This document shows, in pieces, positions 41,907 to 51,076 of a stretch of DNA of 64,000 nt (position 1 is the stretch's first letter; each line of letters begins with the position of its first letter). Position numbers and translations under genes: made by a program. The stretch is from NCBI RefSeq assembly GCF_001423245.1, contig NZ_LMOH01000007.1:1-64000 (forward strand), in the 5' to 3' direction. The notes beneath the pieces were generated by a model that worked only from the letters and a program-made list of their open reading frames with translations, did no database searches and was not told the origin of the DNA. This DNA comes from Aureimonas sp. Leaf324. GTDB lineage: Bacteria; Pseudomonadota; Alphaproteobacteria; Rhizobiales; Rhizobiaceae.

Positions 41907-42926
41907 TCAGCGGATCGGCGGAGCGTACTGGAGGCCACCCTTGGTCCAGAGCGCGTTCTGGCCGCGTGCGATGCCGAGCGGCGAACCGGTGCCGACGTTG
42001 CGCTCGAAGAGCTCGCCGTAGTTGCCCACCGCCTTGACGATGTTCACGACGAAGTCGTTCGACAGGCCGGCGTCGGCGCCGAACGTGCCCTCGACGCCGA
42101 GCAGGCGACGGATCTCGGGGTTGGCCGAGTTCTTCATCTCCTCGACGTTCGCCTGCGTCACGCCGAGCTCCTCGGCGTTGAGGAGCGCGAAGTGAGTCCA
42201 CTTCACGACGTTGAACCACTGGTCGTCGCCCTGGCGGACGGCGGGGCCGAGCGGCTCCTTCGAGATGATCTCGGGCAGGACGACGTGGTCGTCCGGCGTG
42301 CCGAGCTCGAGGCGCGAGGCGTAGAGACCGGACTGGTCGGTGGTGAGAACGTCGCAGCGGCCGCTGTCGTAGGCGCTGTTGACGTCCGACTGCGCCTCGA
42401 TGACGACCGGGTTGTACTGCATGTTGTTGGCGGCGAAGTAGTCGGCGAGGTTCAGCTCGGTGGTGGTGCCGCTCTGCACGCAGACGGTGGCGCCCGACAG
42501 TTGCAGCGCGGAGTTCACGTTGAGCTCCTTGCGGACCATGAAGCCCTGGCCGTCGTAGTAGTTCACGCCGACGAACTTCAGGCCGAGCGAGGTGTCACGG
42601 CTCATGGTCCAGGTCGTGTTGCGGGCGAGGACGTCGACCTCGCTGTTCTGCAGCGCCGGGAAGCGCTGGACGGCCGAGAGCGGCGAATAGACCACCTTGG
42701 ACGGATCATTGAAGATCGCCGCGGCGATCGCCTTGCAGTAGTCGACGTCGAGGCCGGCCCACTGGCCCTGGTCGTTCTGGAAGCCGAAGCCCGGCAGGCC
42801 GGTGTTGACGCCGCACCGCACCGTGCCGCGCGCCTTGGTGTCGTCGAGCGTTGCGGCGGAGGCGTGGGTCGTCACGGCGCCGAACGCGGACAGGCAGAGA
42901 GCGGCGGTCAGTAGCTTCAGTTTCAT
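41907..42926 (-). CDS. aapJ: General amino-acid ABC transporter, periplasmic binding protein
   Basis: A 339-residue binding protein. The signal peptide ends near THASAAT (about residue 25). The mature part begins DTKARGTVRCGVNTGLPGF and includes GLDVDYCKAIAAAIF and FVGVNYYDGQGFMVRKELN, all standard AapJ blocks. It binds a broad set of L-amino acids. It opens the aapJQMP operon, and a divergent metC lies 210 bp upstream. GAAGGT precedes the ATG at 42926 on the minus strand. Confidence 0.96.
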   Translation of the reverse strand: MKLKLLTAALCLSAFGAVTTHASAATLDDTKARGTVRCGVNTGLPGFGFQNDQGQWAGLDVDYCKAIAAAIFNDPSKVVYSPLSAVQRFPALQNSEVDVLARNTTWTMSRDTSLGLKFVGVNYYDGQGFMVRKELNVNSALQLSGATVCVQSGTTTELNLADYFAANNMQYNPVVIEAQSDVNSAYDSGRCDVLTTDQSGLYASRLELGTPDDHVVLPEIISKEPLGPAVRQGDDQWFNVVKWTHFALLNAEELGVTQANVEEMKNSANPEIRRLLGVEGTFGADAGLSNDFVVNIVKAVGNYGELFERNVGTGSPLGIARGQNALWTKGGLQYAPPIR

Positions 42927-43136
42927 CCGATTACCTTCAAGTTCGCCCGGTTGCTGATATGAATGAGAGAGACCCGGCGCTTCTCTCGAAACGTCCGATG
43001 CCGGAACCCACGCGAGGAGGCTCGGCGCGGATCACATGCCATCGGAATGGGCAGGTCAAGCGACTGGCGTTTTTTTCCATGGCCCACGTGGCAAATGCTC
43101 GTGAAGTGGGCACATATTCCACAGGATGATCGGCTT

Positions 43137-44324
43137 TTGACGTCTCAAGACCCCAAAAATTCATCAACGCTGCGGCCGGCCACCCGTCGCATGCGTGTCG
43201 GGCACGATCCCGAAACGTCGCAGGGATTCGTCAATCCGCCGATCGTCCGCGGTTCGACCGTCCTCTTCCCGGACACCTCGACCATGCGGCGTCGGGCGCA
43301 AAAATATACCTACGGCCTGCGCGGGACGCCGACGCTCAGCGCTCTGGAAGAGGCGATCGACGAACTGGAGGGCTCGCACGGCACGATCCTGGTCCCCTCC
43401 GGGCTCGCGGCCGTCTCGCTTCCCCTTCTCGCCTTCCTCGGGGCGGGCGATCACTGCCTCGTCGTCGACAGCGTCTATGGCCCGACCCGCCTCTTCTGCG
43501 ACACGATGCTGAAGCGCCTCGGCATCGAGACCGAGTATTTTTCGCCCGACATCGGCGCCGGACTGTCCGGGCTCATGCGGTCGAACACGAAGGTCGTCTT
43601 CCTCGAAGCGCCGGGGTCCAACACGTTCGAGATGATGGACGTTGCGCAAGCCGCCGGGATCGCGCGCGCGCGCGGGGCCGTCAGCATGCTCGACAACACC
43701 TGGGCGACGCCGCTCCTCTTCCGTCCGCTGGAGCACGGCGTCGACCTGTCGATCCATGCGCTGACCAAGTATCCCGGCGGCCATTCCGACCTCCTGATGG
43801 GTAGCGTCTCGGCGACGCGCGAGACCTTCGGCCGGTTGCGGGACGCCCAGATGCAGCTCGGCATCAACGTCTCGGCCGAGGACGCCTATCTCGTGTTCCG
43901 TGGGATGAAGACGATGGACCTGCGCATCCGGGCGCATGAAGAGTCCACGCTGGCGCTGGCGCACTGGCTGGAGGACCACGAGGATGTCGCCCGCGTCCTC
44001 CACCCCGCCCTGCCCTCGTTCCCCGGCCATGATCTCTGGAAACGCCAGTTCGCCGGCTCGACGGGCCTCTTCAGCTTCGTCCTCCAGGGCGGCGGCCGCG
44101 ACGAGGCGGCGGCGTTTCTCGACGCGCTCTCGCTCTTCGGCCTCGGCTATTCCTGGGGCGGGTTCGAGAGCCTCGCGCTGGAAGTGGACCTCACCGACCG
44201 GATCCATGCGACCGCCCCGCCCGAAGGACCTGTGATCCGGCTGCAGATCGGGCTGGAGGACGCGGCCGACCTCAAGGCCGATCTCGAAGCGGGCTTCGCC
44301 GCCGTCCGCGCGATGCGCCGATAG
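43137..44324 (+). CDS. metC: Cystathionine beta-lyase
   Basis: A 395-residue PLP enzyme if read from TTG 43137; ATG 43191 gives 377. The TTG start matches the usual MetC length and has AGGATGA upstream. The PLP lysine is in HALTKYPGGHSDL, the Asp in MLDNTWATPLLF, and the C-terminal GYSWGGFESLAL carries the Trp typical of beta-lyases. It splits cystathionine to homocysteine, pyruvate and ammonia in methionine synthesis. It is divergent from aapJ, as in other rhizobia as far as I recall. The start codon is the weak point. Confidence 0.88.
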   Translation: MTSQDPKNSSTLRPATRRMRVGHDPETSQGFVNPPIVRGSTVLFPDTSTMRRRAQKYTYGLRGTPTLSALEEAIDELEGSHGTILVPSGLAAVSLPLLAFLGAGDHCLVVDSVYGPTRLFCDTMLKRLGIETEYFSPDIGAGLSGLMRSNTKVVFLEAPGSNTFEMMDVAQAAGIARARGAVSMLDNTWATPLLFRPLEHGVDLSIHALTKYPGGHSDLLMGSVSATRETFGRLRDAQMQLGINVSAEDAYLVFRGMKTMDLRIRAHEESTLALAHWLEDHEDVARVLHPALPSFPGHDLWKRQFAGSTGLFSFVLQGGGRDEAAAFLDALSLFGLGYSWGGFESLALEVDLTDRIHATAPPEGPVIRLQIGLEDAADLKADLEAGFAAVRAMRR

Positions 44325-44381
44325 CGTCTCGCGACCGTCCGGCGGCTCGCTCTTTCGTGATGGCGAAGTGAGCGACGCCGC

Positions 44382-44405
44382 CGGATGGATCGGTCGTGCC
44401 ATCCG
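44382..44405. promoter_or_regulatory. Inverted repeat before the ECF sigma gene
   Basis: Perfect 7-bp arms, CGGATGG and CCATCCG, lie 10 bp apart. The second arm ends 11 bp before the ATG at 44417. In RNA the hairpin would sit just before the ribosome site, in DNA it could be an operator overlapping the start. The ribosome site itself is weak, which fits an extra control step. Confidence 0.35.
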
Positions 44406-44416
44406 TATATCCGGGT

Positions 44417-44959
44417 ATGCGCGACACGCGGACGACCGACGATCTCTTCGCCCAGCTGGGGCCTCTGAAACGCTACGCCTACTCGCTCACGCGCGACCGG
44501 GGCGAAGCGGAGGATCTCGTGCACGATGCGCTGGTCAAGGCGATCGAGCGCGAGCGCCAGTTCCGGCCGGGACGCAACGCCCGCTCATGGCTTTTCTCGA
44601 TCCTCCATAACACCTTCGTCGACCGTCGCCGGGCTTGCGCCGTGCGAGCCGGCGTCGAGATGCCGAGCGACGCGTCGGTGGACGTCGCACAGCCGGCCTC
44701 GCAACACGACACGCTCCGGCTGCAGGACGTGCGCCGGTCCTTCCTGGCCTTGCCGGAGGATCAGCGCGCCGCGCTCCACCTCGTGGCGATCGAGGGCCTG
44801 TCCTACGAGGACGCGGCGACGGCGCTCGGCATCCCCGTCGGCACGCTTGTGTCGCGCGTCTCGCGGGCGCGGGCGCAGCTTCGGGCGATCGACGCGGACG
44901 AGAGCGACAATGTCGTGCGGTTCCGGGCGAAGGGAGGAAGCCCCGATGCATCCGTCTGA
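44417..44959 (+). CDS. RNA polymerase ECF sigma factor
   Basis: A 180-residue extracytoplasmic-function sigma factor. Region 2 covers residues about 8-70 (LKRYAYSLTRDRGEAEDLVHDALVKA ... SWLFSILHNTFVDRRR). Region 4 covers about 105-160 (FLALPEDQRAALHLVAIEGLSYEDAATALGIPVGTLVSRVSRAR), a normal helix-turn-helix. The next gene overlaps it by 14 bp and encodes an anti-sigma-like protein, so it is probably held inactive at the membrane until a signal. The starting ATG lacks a strong ribosome site; GTG 44396 is the alternative. It is not the EcfG general stress sigma by sequence feel, but this is a guess. Confidence 0.92.
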   Translation: MRDTRTTDDLFAQLGPLKRYAYSLTRDRGEAEDLVHDALVKAIERERQFRPGRNARSWLFSILHNTFVDRRRACAVRAGVEMPSDASVDVAQPASQHDTLRLQDVRRSFLALPEDQRAALHLVAIEGLSYEDAATALGIPVGTLVSRVSRARAQLRAIDADESDNVVRFRAKGGSPDASV

Positions 44960-45719
44960 TCCGATCACCGACGCCGACCTTGCCGCCTATGTCGACGGCC
45001 AGCTGCGGCCCGAGCGCCGGATCGCCGTCGAGGCGTTCCTGTCGGAGCACCCGGCCGACGCGGCGCGGGTGATGGCGGAGTTGCGTCTGACCAGCGAACT
45101 TCGCCTCGCCTTTCCGCTGCCGGAAGGCGGCGCGGGACTTCGCGTCTCGCATGCGGCCCGTCTGCTCCAGGCGAGCCGGCTTCGGCGGCGCCTCGCCCCT
45201 CGGCTCGGCCGTATCGCTGCGCTCGGGTTGTTCGTGGCCATCGGCTGGGCGGCGCATTCGCAGTTCGGCGCCCTCGGCGTTCGCGAGAGCGTCGCGTCGG
45301 TGCAGCCGCCGGCTTTCGTCGAGGACGCGATCCGCGCGCATCGGACCAGCCAGTTGCGTGCCGGCATGGCCTCGCAGCCGGAGACCCAGCGCTACGACCC
45401 GGCGGAAATCCTTTCCGCCACCGCGATCCGCCTGCCGAAGCTGCCGGCCGACTGGGCGGTGAGCGATGTCCAGGTCTTTCCGTCCACCCACGGTCCGAGC
45501 GTCGAGATGGCGCTTAAGACGCGAGGACAGGCGACAGTCTCGCTCTACGCCGTGCGGCCGGGCGGCTTCGATGTCGTGGACGCCTCGCTGGCGCCGGCCG
45601 GCGAAGCCGACACGGCCTACTGGCAGATCGGCGAGGTCGCCTATGCGCTCGTCTCGTCGGGTGTCGACCGCGACCGCCTCGGCCAGTGGGCCGGCGAGTT
45701 GTCGCGCACCCTCTACTGA
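44946..45719 (+). CDS. Anti-sigma factor, membrane-anchored
   Basis: A 257-residue protein paired with the upstream sigma factor. Residues 1-85 are cytoplasmic and include ITDADLAAYVDGQLRPERR, the pattern of anti-sigma domains. One membrane helix covers about 89-108 (IAALGLFVAIGWAAHS). The C-terminal 150 residues would be periplasmic and have no named domain. There is no zinc-binding His-x3-Cys-x2-Cys set, so it is not the ZAS type. GGGAGGAAG precedes ATG 44946. It probably sequesters the sigma factor. Confidence 0.85.
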   Translation: MHPSDPITDADLAAYVDGQLRPERRIAVEAFLSEHPADAARVMAELRLTSELRLAFPLPEGGAGLRVSHAARLLQASRLRRRLAPRLGRIAALGLFVAIGWAAHSQFGALGVRESVASVQPPAFVEDAIRAHRTSQLRAGMASQPETQRYDPAEILSATAIRLPKLPADWAVSDVQVFPSTHGPSVEMALKTRGQATVSLYAVRPGGFDVVDASLAPAGEADTAYWQIGEVAYALVSSGVDRDRLGQWAGELSRTLY

Positions 45720-45747
45720 CCCTTTCCATCCTCAGGAGAACGATCCG

Positions 45748-46470
45748 ATGAACACGCCCTTCCGGGGGTTCGGCGTCCGCGACACCGGCGCCTACCAATC
45801 GCAGGCCCTCTTCGACGAGGGACTGCGCCAGCACATGCTGCGCGTCTTCAACTACATGGGCCTCGGCCTCGTGGTCACGGGCCTCGTCGCCTTCGTGGTC
45901 GGCAACACGCCGGCCCTCTACGTGCCGATCTTCCAGTCGCCGCTCAAATGGGTGGTGATGCTGGCGCCGCTCGCCTTCGTCCTCTTCTTCTCGTTCCGCA
46001 TCCACGCGATCTCGGCGGCCACGGCGCAGGCGCTGTTCTGGGCCTTCTGCGCCACGATGGGCCTGTCGCTGTCGTCGATCTTCCTGGTCTTCACCGGCGC
46101 CAGCATCGCCAACACGTTCTTCATCGCCGCCGCGATGTTCGGCGCGACGAGCCTCTACGGCTACACGACGAAGCGTGACCTGACCCAGTTCGGCTCGCTC
46201 CTGATCATGGGCCTCATCGGCGTCGTGATCGCGAGCATCGTCAACATCTTCGTCGGCTCGTCGGCGCTGCAGTTCGCGATTTCGGTGATCGGCATCATCG
46301 TGTTCGTCGGCCTGACCGCCTGGGACACGCAGACGATCAAGGAACAATATGCCGAGAACCACGGTTCGGAGTCGCTCCAGAAGATGGCCGTGTTCGGTGC
46401 GCTGTCGCTGTTCCTGAACTTCATCAACATCTTCCAGCTGCTTCTGAACTTCACGGGCGAGCGCGAGTAG
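45748..46470 (+). CDS. Bax inhibitor-1 family membrane protein (YccA-like)
   Basis: A 240-residue protein with seven helices. The BI-1/YccA family features are LRVFNYMGLGLVVTGLVAFVV at the first helix, the SLSSIFLVFTGASIANTF block, and the C-terminal GLTAWDTQTIKEQYAENHG that holds the pH-sensing Asp pair. It may leak protons or Ca2+ and control FtsH or stress responses. AGGAGA precedes ATG 45748. It lies 28 bp after the anti-sigma gene and might be in the same transcript. Confidence 0.93.
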   Translation: MNTPFRGFGVRDTGAYQSQALFDEGLRQHMLRVFNYMGLGLVVTGLVAFVVGNTPALYVPIFQSPLKWVVMLAPLAFVLFFSFRIHAISAATAQALFWAFCATMGLSLSSIFLVFTGASIANTFFIAAAMFGATSLYGYTTKRDLTQFGSLLIMGLIGVVIASIVNIFVGSSALQFAISVIGIIVFVGLTAWDTQTIKEQYAENHGSESLQKMAVFGALSLFLNFINIFQLLLNFTGERE

Positions 46471-46518
46471 TCCGGCGCGATCGCCGGCTCCCCTACCCTT
46501 CCAACACGAGGTCAACTC

Positions 46519-47169
46519 ATGGACACCAACGATCGTCAGGCCATCGAAGGCCTCTTCCAGAAGCTCGGAACGCTCGAGCGCGACATGCCGCAGCGCGATC
46601 CCGAGGCCGAGCGCTTCATCAACGATCAGGTCGGGCGCAACCCGGGCTCGCCCTACTACATGGCCCAGACCATCGTGATGCAGCAGATGGCGCTGGAGAA
46701 CCAGCAGCGCGAACTCGAGGCCATGCGCTCGCAGGCGGCGGACACGCGCTACGCCAGCCCGCAGAGCGCTAGTGGCGGCGGCGGCTTTCTGTCGCGCATG
46801 TTCGGCGGCGGCGACCAGTCCCGCCAGCCGGCGTCCGCCCCCATGGGCGCCCCGGGTGCGGCCGCCGGCCCCTGGGGCGGCCAGAGCCGCTACGGCGCCC
46901 CGCAAGGCCAACCGGGCATCATGGGCCAGCCGGGGATGCAGCCGGGTATGATGGGCGGCCGCGGCGGCGGCTTCCTCGCCGGTGCGGCGCAGACCGCGAT
47001 GGGTGTCGCCGGCGGCGTCCTCCTCGGCAATGCCATCGCCGGCATGTTCGACGGAAACGAGGCCCAGGCCGCCGAGGCGCCGGCCCCCGCGGAAGAGCCG
47101 CAGGTCGAAGAGACGGCCGACGAGGGCGGCTACTTCGACGACGGCGGCGGTTTCGACGAAGAAATCTGA
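46519..47169 (+). CDS. DUF2076 domain protein
   Basis: A 216-residue protein. Residues 1 to about 75 match DUF2076 (IEGLFQKLGTLERDMPQRDPEAERFINDQV). A low-complexity middle is rich in Gly, Gln, Pro and Met. A hydrophobic Gly-rich segment (AAQTAMGVAGGVLLGNAIAG) near residue 160 could enter the membrane, and the C-terminus is acidic (EEPQVEETADEGGYFDDGGGFDEEI). Function is unknown; DUF2076 proteins are periplasmic in some reports. A hairpin follows. Confidence 0.85.
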   Translation: MDTNDRQAIEGLFQKLGTLERDMPQRDPEAERFINDQVGRNPGSPYYMAQTIVMQQMALENQQRELEAMRSQAADTRYASPQSASGGGGFLSRMFGGGDQSRQPASAPMGAPGAAAGPWGGQSRYGAPQGQPGIMGQPGMQPGMMGGRGGGFLAGAAQTAMGVAGGVLLGNAIAGMFDGNEAQAAEAPAPAEEPQVEETADEGGYFDDGGGFDEEI

Positions 47170-47204
47170 GCTGCCGGCCGGTTCCTGTAAAACATTTACG
47201 AATT

Positions 47205-47236
47205 CGAGGCGCGATCCGTCGTAGGGTCGCGCCTCG
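47205..47236 (+). terminator. Hairpin after DUF2076 gene, possible terminator
   Basis: Perfect 10-bp arms, CGAGGCGCGA and TCGCGCCTCG, enclose a 12-base loop. TCATCTTCC follows, which is only mildly T-rich. It lies between the DUF2076 stop and the DedA start, so a weak intrinsic terminator or a transcript-stabilising hairpin is likely. Confidence 0.55.
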
Positions 47237-47308
47237 TCATCTTCCGTACACGCCGCGCCCGCATGGTCCGGCAGCACCCACCCGGCACTCGCGAATGGCA
47301 GGCATGCG

Positions 47309-47974
47309 ATGGAGGCTTTTCTCTCCGAACTCGGCGGACTGATCCAGGCGAACCCCGGCTGGGCGGCCCTGATCGTCGCGGCCATCTGTCTCGGCGAGTC
47401 GCTGGTGCTGGTCGGCCTCGTGATTCCGGCCACCGCCGTCATGCTCCTGATCGGGGGGCTGATGGGAACCGGCGTCATCGATCCGGTGGCGACGCTGATC
47501 GCGGCAGCCATCGGCGCCATCGTCGGCGACATCATCTCCTATTTCCTCGGCCGTTGGCTGGGGCCGGGCGTGGTGCACCGGCCTCCCCTTCGCCGCTACC
47601 GGCACGCGGTTGCCAAGACGCGCCTGTTCTTCCGCCGCTACGGGTTCTGGGCGGTGTTCCTCGGGCGCTTCCTCGGGCCGATCCGCTCAACGGTCCCGCT
47701 CGTCGCCGGCATGATGGCGATGGACCAGAAACGCTTCCAGATCGCCAACGTCCTGTCGGCCGTGGTCTGGGCGCCAGCGATGTTCGCGCCCGGCTGGCTC
47801 GGCATGAAGGGCGCGCAGGGCGTGACCCACATGTCCGCCACCGACGGCCTCCTGATCCTTGCCGCCGTCCTCGGCGTGACGGCAGTGGCGACCGTGATCG
47901 GCGGCCGCCACTTCAGCCGCGACCGCCGCGCCGAGCGCGGGGCCCGTCGCCGCACCCTGCGCAACCCGACCTGA
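47309..47974 (+). CDS. DedA family membrane protein
   Basis: A 221-residue protein with about five helices. The DedA (SNARE-associated) features are ESLVLVGLVIPATAVMLLIGGLMG, GDIISYFLGRWLG and FFRRYGFWAVFLGRFLGPIRSTVPLVAGM, which holds the conserved Arg pair. DedA proteins are flippases for undecaprenyl phosphate or polar lipids and support envelope growth. It is followed 19 bp later by the Gfo/Idh gene of the polysaccharide locus. Length is normal. Confidence 0.93.
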   Translation: MEAFLSELGGLIQANPGWAALIVAAICLGESLVLVGLVIPATAVMLLIGGLMGTGVIDPVATLIAAAIGAIVGDIISYFLGRWLGPGVVHRPPLRRYRHAVAKTRLFFRRYGFWAVFLGRFLGPIRSTVPLVAGMMAMDQKRFQIANVLSAVVWAPAMFAPGWLGMKGAQGVTHMSATDGLLILAAVLGVTAVATVIGGRHFSRDRRAERGARRRTLRNPT

Positions 47975-47993
47975 CACGGCCACCCGCTTGACC

Positions 47994-49058
47994 ATGACCG
48001 GGATCGTCAACTGGGCCGTGGTGGGGACGGGCGCGATCGCGCGCCGCTTCTCGGCCGACATGCGCTACGCCAAGGCCGGGCGCATCGCCGCCATCGCGTC
48101 GCGCGATGCCGAACGCGCCCGCGCCCTCGCTCGGGCGATCGGCCCGGGCGTCATGGGCGACACGCTGGACGCCGTCCTTGCCGACCCCTCGATCCAGGCC
48201 GTCTACGTCGCAAGCCCGACCTCGCAGCATCTCGCCCATGCCCTGGCCGCGATCCGGGCTGGCAAGGCCGTGCTGGTCGAAAAGCCGCTGGCGGCCTCGG
48301 CATCGGAAGCGGAGAAGATCGCGGAAGCCGCGCGGCTGGCCGGGGTCCTGTGCATGGAGGCGATGTGGATGCGCTTCACGCCGGGTGTGCTGAAGGCAAA
48401 ACGCCTCGTCGACGAGGGGCGGATCGGCCGGCCCGTCTCGCTCGAGGCGTCCCTGTCCTATCCCCATGCGTTCGACCCGGCCCACCGATTGTTCGACTCG
48501 GCACTCGGCGGCGGCGCGCATCTCGACCTCGGCGTCTATCCCGTGTCGCTAGCGGTCCACCTTATGGGGCTCCCCTCCGACGTCGGCGTGAACGCCGTGC
48601 GCGCGCCCAACGGTGTGCCGATGGCGGGGGGCCTCGTCCTGGCTTATCCCGGCGCGATCGCGACGCTCGGCTTCGGCTTTCTCGGGGAAGGCCCGAACGC
48701 AGCGACGATCACGGGTCCGTCGGGACGCCTGCGTCTCGCCGCGCCGTTCCTCTGCCCCCCAGCCCTGTCGCTGAAATCGACGGGCGCGAGGCCAGAGGCG
48801 GCGGAGATCGACAACGCACCGCTCGCACCGGCCCGGCTCGGGTGGAAAGGCGCGCTGCCGGCCGTGAAGGCGATGCTGCGCCCGCTGCGAGAACGGCCGA
48901 TCCCGACGCTCTACGAGGGCTCGGGCCTCCAGTATCAGGCGGACCACTTCGCCGACCTTCTGGCGAGCGGCGCGACCGACAGCCCGGTGATGCCGATCCG
49001 CCAATCGATCGAGATCCTGCGCATTCTCGACCGCTTCGGCGTCAGCGATCCAGCGTGA
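47994..49058 (+). CDS. Gfo/Idh/MocA family oxidoreductase
   Basis: A 354-residue NAD(P) enzyme. The Rossmann motif is VVGTGAIARRFS at residues 8-19 and the EKP motif is VEKPLAASASEAEKI. The C-terminal part has GGGAHLDLGVYPVSL, with the catalytic-like Asp and Tyr. It resembles sugar or trans-dihydrodiol dehydrogenase members. Because it lies next to RgpF and dTDP-sugar genes it may modify a nucleotide sugar, but no direct evidence shows this. Its 3' end overlaps the RgpF-like gene by 17 bp tail to tail. Confidence 0.88.
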   Translation: MTGIVNWAVVGTGAIARRFSADMRYAKAGRIAAIASRDAERARALARAIGPGVMGDTLDAVLADPSIQAVYVASPTSQHLAHALAAIRAGKAVLVEKPLAASASEAEKIAEAARLAGVLCMEAMWMRFTPGVLKAKRLVDEGRIGRPVSLEASLSYPHAFDPAHRLFDSALGGGAHLDLGVYPVSLAVHLMGLPSDVGVNAVRAPNGVPMAGGLVLAYPGAIATLGFGFLGEGPNAATITGPSGRLRLAAPFLCPPALSLKSTGARPEAAEIDNAPLAPARLGWKGALPAVKAMLRPLRERPIPTLYEGSGLQYQADHFADLLASGATDSPVMPIRQSIEILRILDRFGVSDPA

Positions 49059-49974
49059 AGCGTCGGAACAGGGTTCGTGCGATGCGCCAGACAGGCTTCG
49101 GCGAACGGGTGTAGACATGGTGGGCGGCGATCAGCGCCCACGGATGACGCTGCCAGAACTCCGACATCGGCAGCACGAACGGATTGCGCGCGGCCTGCGC
49201 GGCGTCCTCCACCGTCCTCTCCAAGACTGCCTTCGAAGCTCCGCGATCGGCGGCGTCGAGGAGGCCCGGCAAGGCTTCCGTGCCGGCGGCAAGATACCCC
49301 TGCCGCTTCGAGACGGCCGCAAACAGGCGCTCAGCCGCGTGGGCGGCCGTGCCGTCGAGTTGGCCGCGCTCGGGCGCGAACAGGCTCTCGAGCGCCGGGT
49401 CACATAGCGGCGACAAGGCCTCCCGCCGGAACCAGAACATCGAGCCCGCGGCGAACCGCCCCTCCTCCAGTTCGCGGAGCGTCAGGTCGAGGCCCAGTGC
49501 CGAAATCATCCGGCGCGTGATGCGGCCATTGAGGACGATCCGTCCGCGGAGGCCGAGAAGATGCGCCTCCGGGACCACCAGCCCGAGCGCCGGCACCCTT
49601 TCCATCGCCGCCAGCGCGGCGGGCACACCGTCGCGCCCCGCGAGAAGCGAACCGGTGAGGAAGCGGCGCCAGTCGTCGCCGTCGTCGCGATGAACGGACT
49701 TCTTCGTGTGCAGCTTCAACCCGATCTCGAACCCGTCGCCCTCGGCCCGCAGCGCCTTCATGAACGGCAGGACGTCACGCCCGCGGTTCTCGACGACGAC
49801 CCGGCGCGTGAAGACGACATGCGGGCTGTCGACCGACGCCAGCGCCATCCCGGCGTCGCGGCATGTCAGCACCAGCCCGAACGGGCGCTGGATGGCCGCT
49901 GCGAGATCGCGTGCCATTTCCGCCCAGACGTCGGGATGATGGACGTGGATGAAGACGATCGGAACGTCGGTCAT
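49042..49974 (-). CDS. RgpF-like polysaccharide synthesis protein
   Basis: A 310-residue protein of the rhamnan synthesis F family. The block VIFVENRGRD-like VVVENRGRDVLPFMKAL and GLKLHTKKSVHRDDGDDWRRFL are typical. RgpF proteins are needed to complete rhamnose-glucose chains, perhaps as a glycosyltransferase. Streptococcal RgpF is longer (about 580), so this is a short or single-domain version. Start 49974 drops a Ser/Arg-rich extension. Its stop lies inside the end of the oxidoreductase gene. Confidence 0.8.
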   Translation of the reverse strand: MTDVPIVFIHVHHPDVWAEMARDLAAAIQRPFGLVLTCRDAGMALASVDSPHVVFTRRVVVENRGRDVLPFMKALRAEGDGFEIGLKLHTKKSVHRDDGDDWRRFLTGSLLAGRDGVPAALAAMERVPALGLVVPEAHLLGLRGRIVLNGRITRRMISALGLDLTLRELEEGRFAAGSMFWFRREALSPLCDPALESLFAPERGQLDGTAAHAAERLFAAVSKRQGYLAAGTEALPGLLDAADRGASKAVLERTVEDAAQAARNPFVLPMSEFWQRHPWALIAAHHVYTRSPKPVWRIARTLFRRFTLDR

Positions 49975-50014
49975 CGCGTCGTCGCACGCTGGCCGGACGA
50001 GAGGCAGGACGCGC

Positions 50015-51076
50015 TCAAGCCTTGGCCGCTCCGAGGCGTTGGCCGGCGTAGCGCTTCTCGCGGATCGGACGCCACCAGTCCGGATGGTCGAGATACCAGC
50101 GGATGGTCTTCTCGAGACCCGTCTCGAAGGTTTCCTGCGCGCGCCAGCCGAGTTCGCCCTCGATGCGGCTCGCATCGATCGCATAGCGCAGGTCGTGGCC
50201 CGGCCGGTCGGTGACGAAGTCGATCAGCCCACGGCGCGGCTCGCCGCTCGGGAGGGGCGACAGGCGGTCGAGCGTGTCGCAGATCGTCTCGACGACCGCG
50301 AGGTTCGAGCGCTCGTTGCGCCCGCCGATGTTGTAGGATCGGCCGGGCTCGCCCCGCGTGACGACGAGCGCCAGCGCGCGGGCGTGGTCGTCGACGTAGA
50401 GCCAGTCGCGCACGTTCTCGCCCCGGCCGTAGACCGGCAGGCGCTTGCCCTCCAGCCCGTTCAGGATGATGAGCGGGATCAGCTTCTCGGGGAAGTGGTA
50501 GGGCCCGTAGTTGTTCGAGCAGTTCGAGAGCACGACGGGCATGTGGTAGGTGTGGAACCAGGCCATCGCCAGATGGTCCGACGCCGCCTTCGAGGCCGAA
50601 TAGGGCGAGGACGGCGCGTAGGGCGTGTCCTCCGTGAAGAGGCTGTCGTCGAGCGGCAGGTCGCCGTAGACCTCGTCGGTCGAGACGTGATGGAAGCGGA
50701 AGGCGTCGCGCCGGTCGGCCGGCAGCTGCATCCAGTAGGCGCGGGCAGCCTCCAAAAGCTCGTAGGTGCCGACGATGTTGGTCTGGATGAAGTCGCCCGG
50801 GCCGTCGATCGAGCGATCGACATGGCTTTCGGCCGCCAGATGCATGATCGCGTCGACGCGCTCCTCGGCGAGGAGATCGGCCACGAAGGCCCGGTCGCCG
50901 ATATCGCCCTTCACGAAGCGGTAGCGCGGGTCGTTCTCGATCTCGGCGAGCGACGACAGGCTGGCGGCGTAGGTCAGCTTGTCGAGGTTGACGACGCTGT
51001 GGTCGGTGTCGCGGATCAGGTGGCGGCAGATCGCCGAACCGATGAAGCCGGCGCCGCCGGTGACGAGGATCTTCAT
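50015..51076 (-). CDS. rfbB: dTDP-glucose 4,6-dehydratase
   Basis: A 353-residue short-chain dehydrogenase-fold enzyme of dTDP-sugar synthesis. The NAD motif is [17 protein letters not shown] (residues 5-20), [12 protein letters not shown] is the dehydratase loop, and the catalytic Tyr-Lys is in [11 protein letters not shown]. It converts dTDP-glucose to the 4-keto-6-deoxy sugar. Its start overlaps the rfbC stop by 4 bp. The three genes rfbB, rfbC and rfbA are here but rfbD is not. Confidence 0.96.
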   Translation of the reverse strand: MKILVTGGAGFIGSAICRHLIRDTDHSVVNLDKLTYAASLSSLAEIENDPRYRFVKGDIGDRAFVADLLAEERVDAIMHLAAESHVDRSIDGPGDFIQTNIVGTYELLEAARAYWMQLPADRRDAFRFHHVSTDEVYGDLPLDDSLFTEDTPYAPSSPYSASKAASDHLAMAWFHTYHMPVVLSNCSNNYGPYHFPEKLIPLIILNGLEGKRLPVYGRGENVRDWLYVDDHARALALVVTRGEPGRSYNIGGRNERSNLAVVETICDTLDRLSPLPSGEPRRGLIDFVTDRPGHDLRYAIDASRIEGELGWRAQETFETGLEKTIRWYLDHPDWWRPIREKRYAGQRLGAAKA

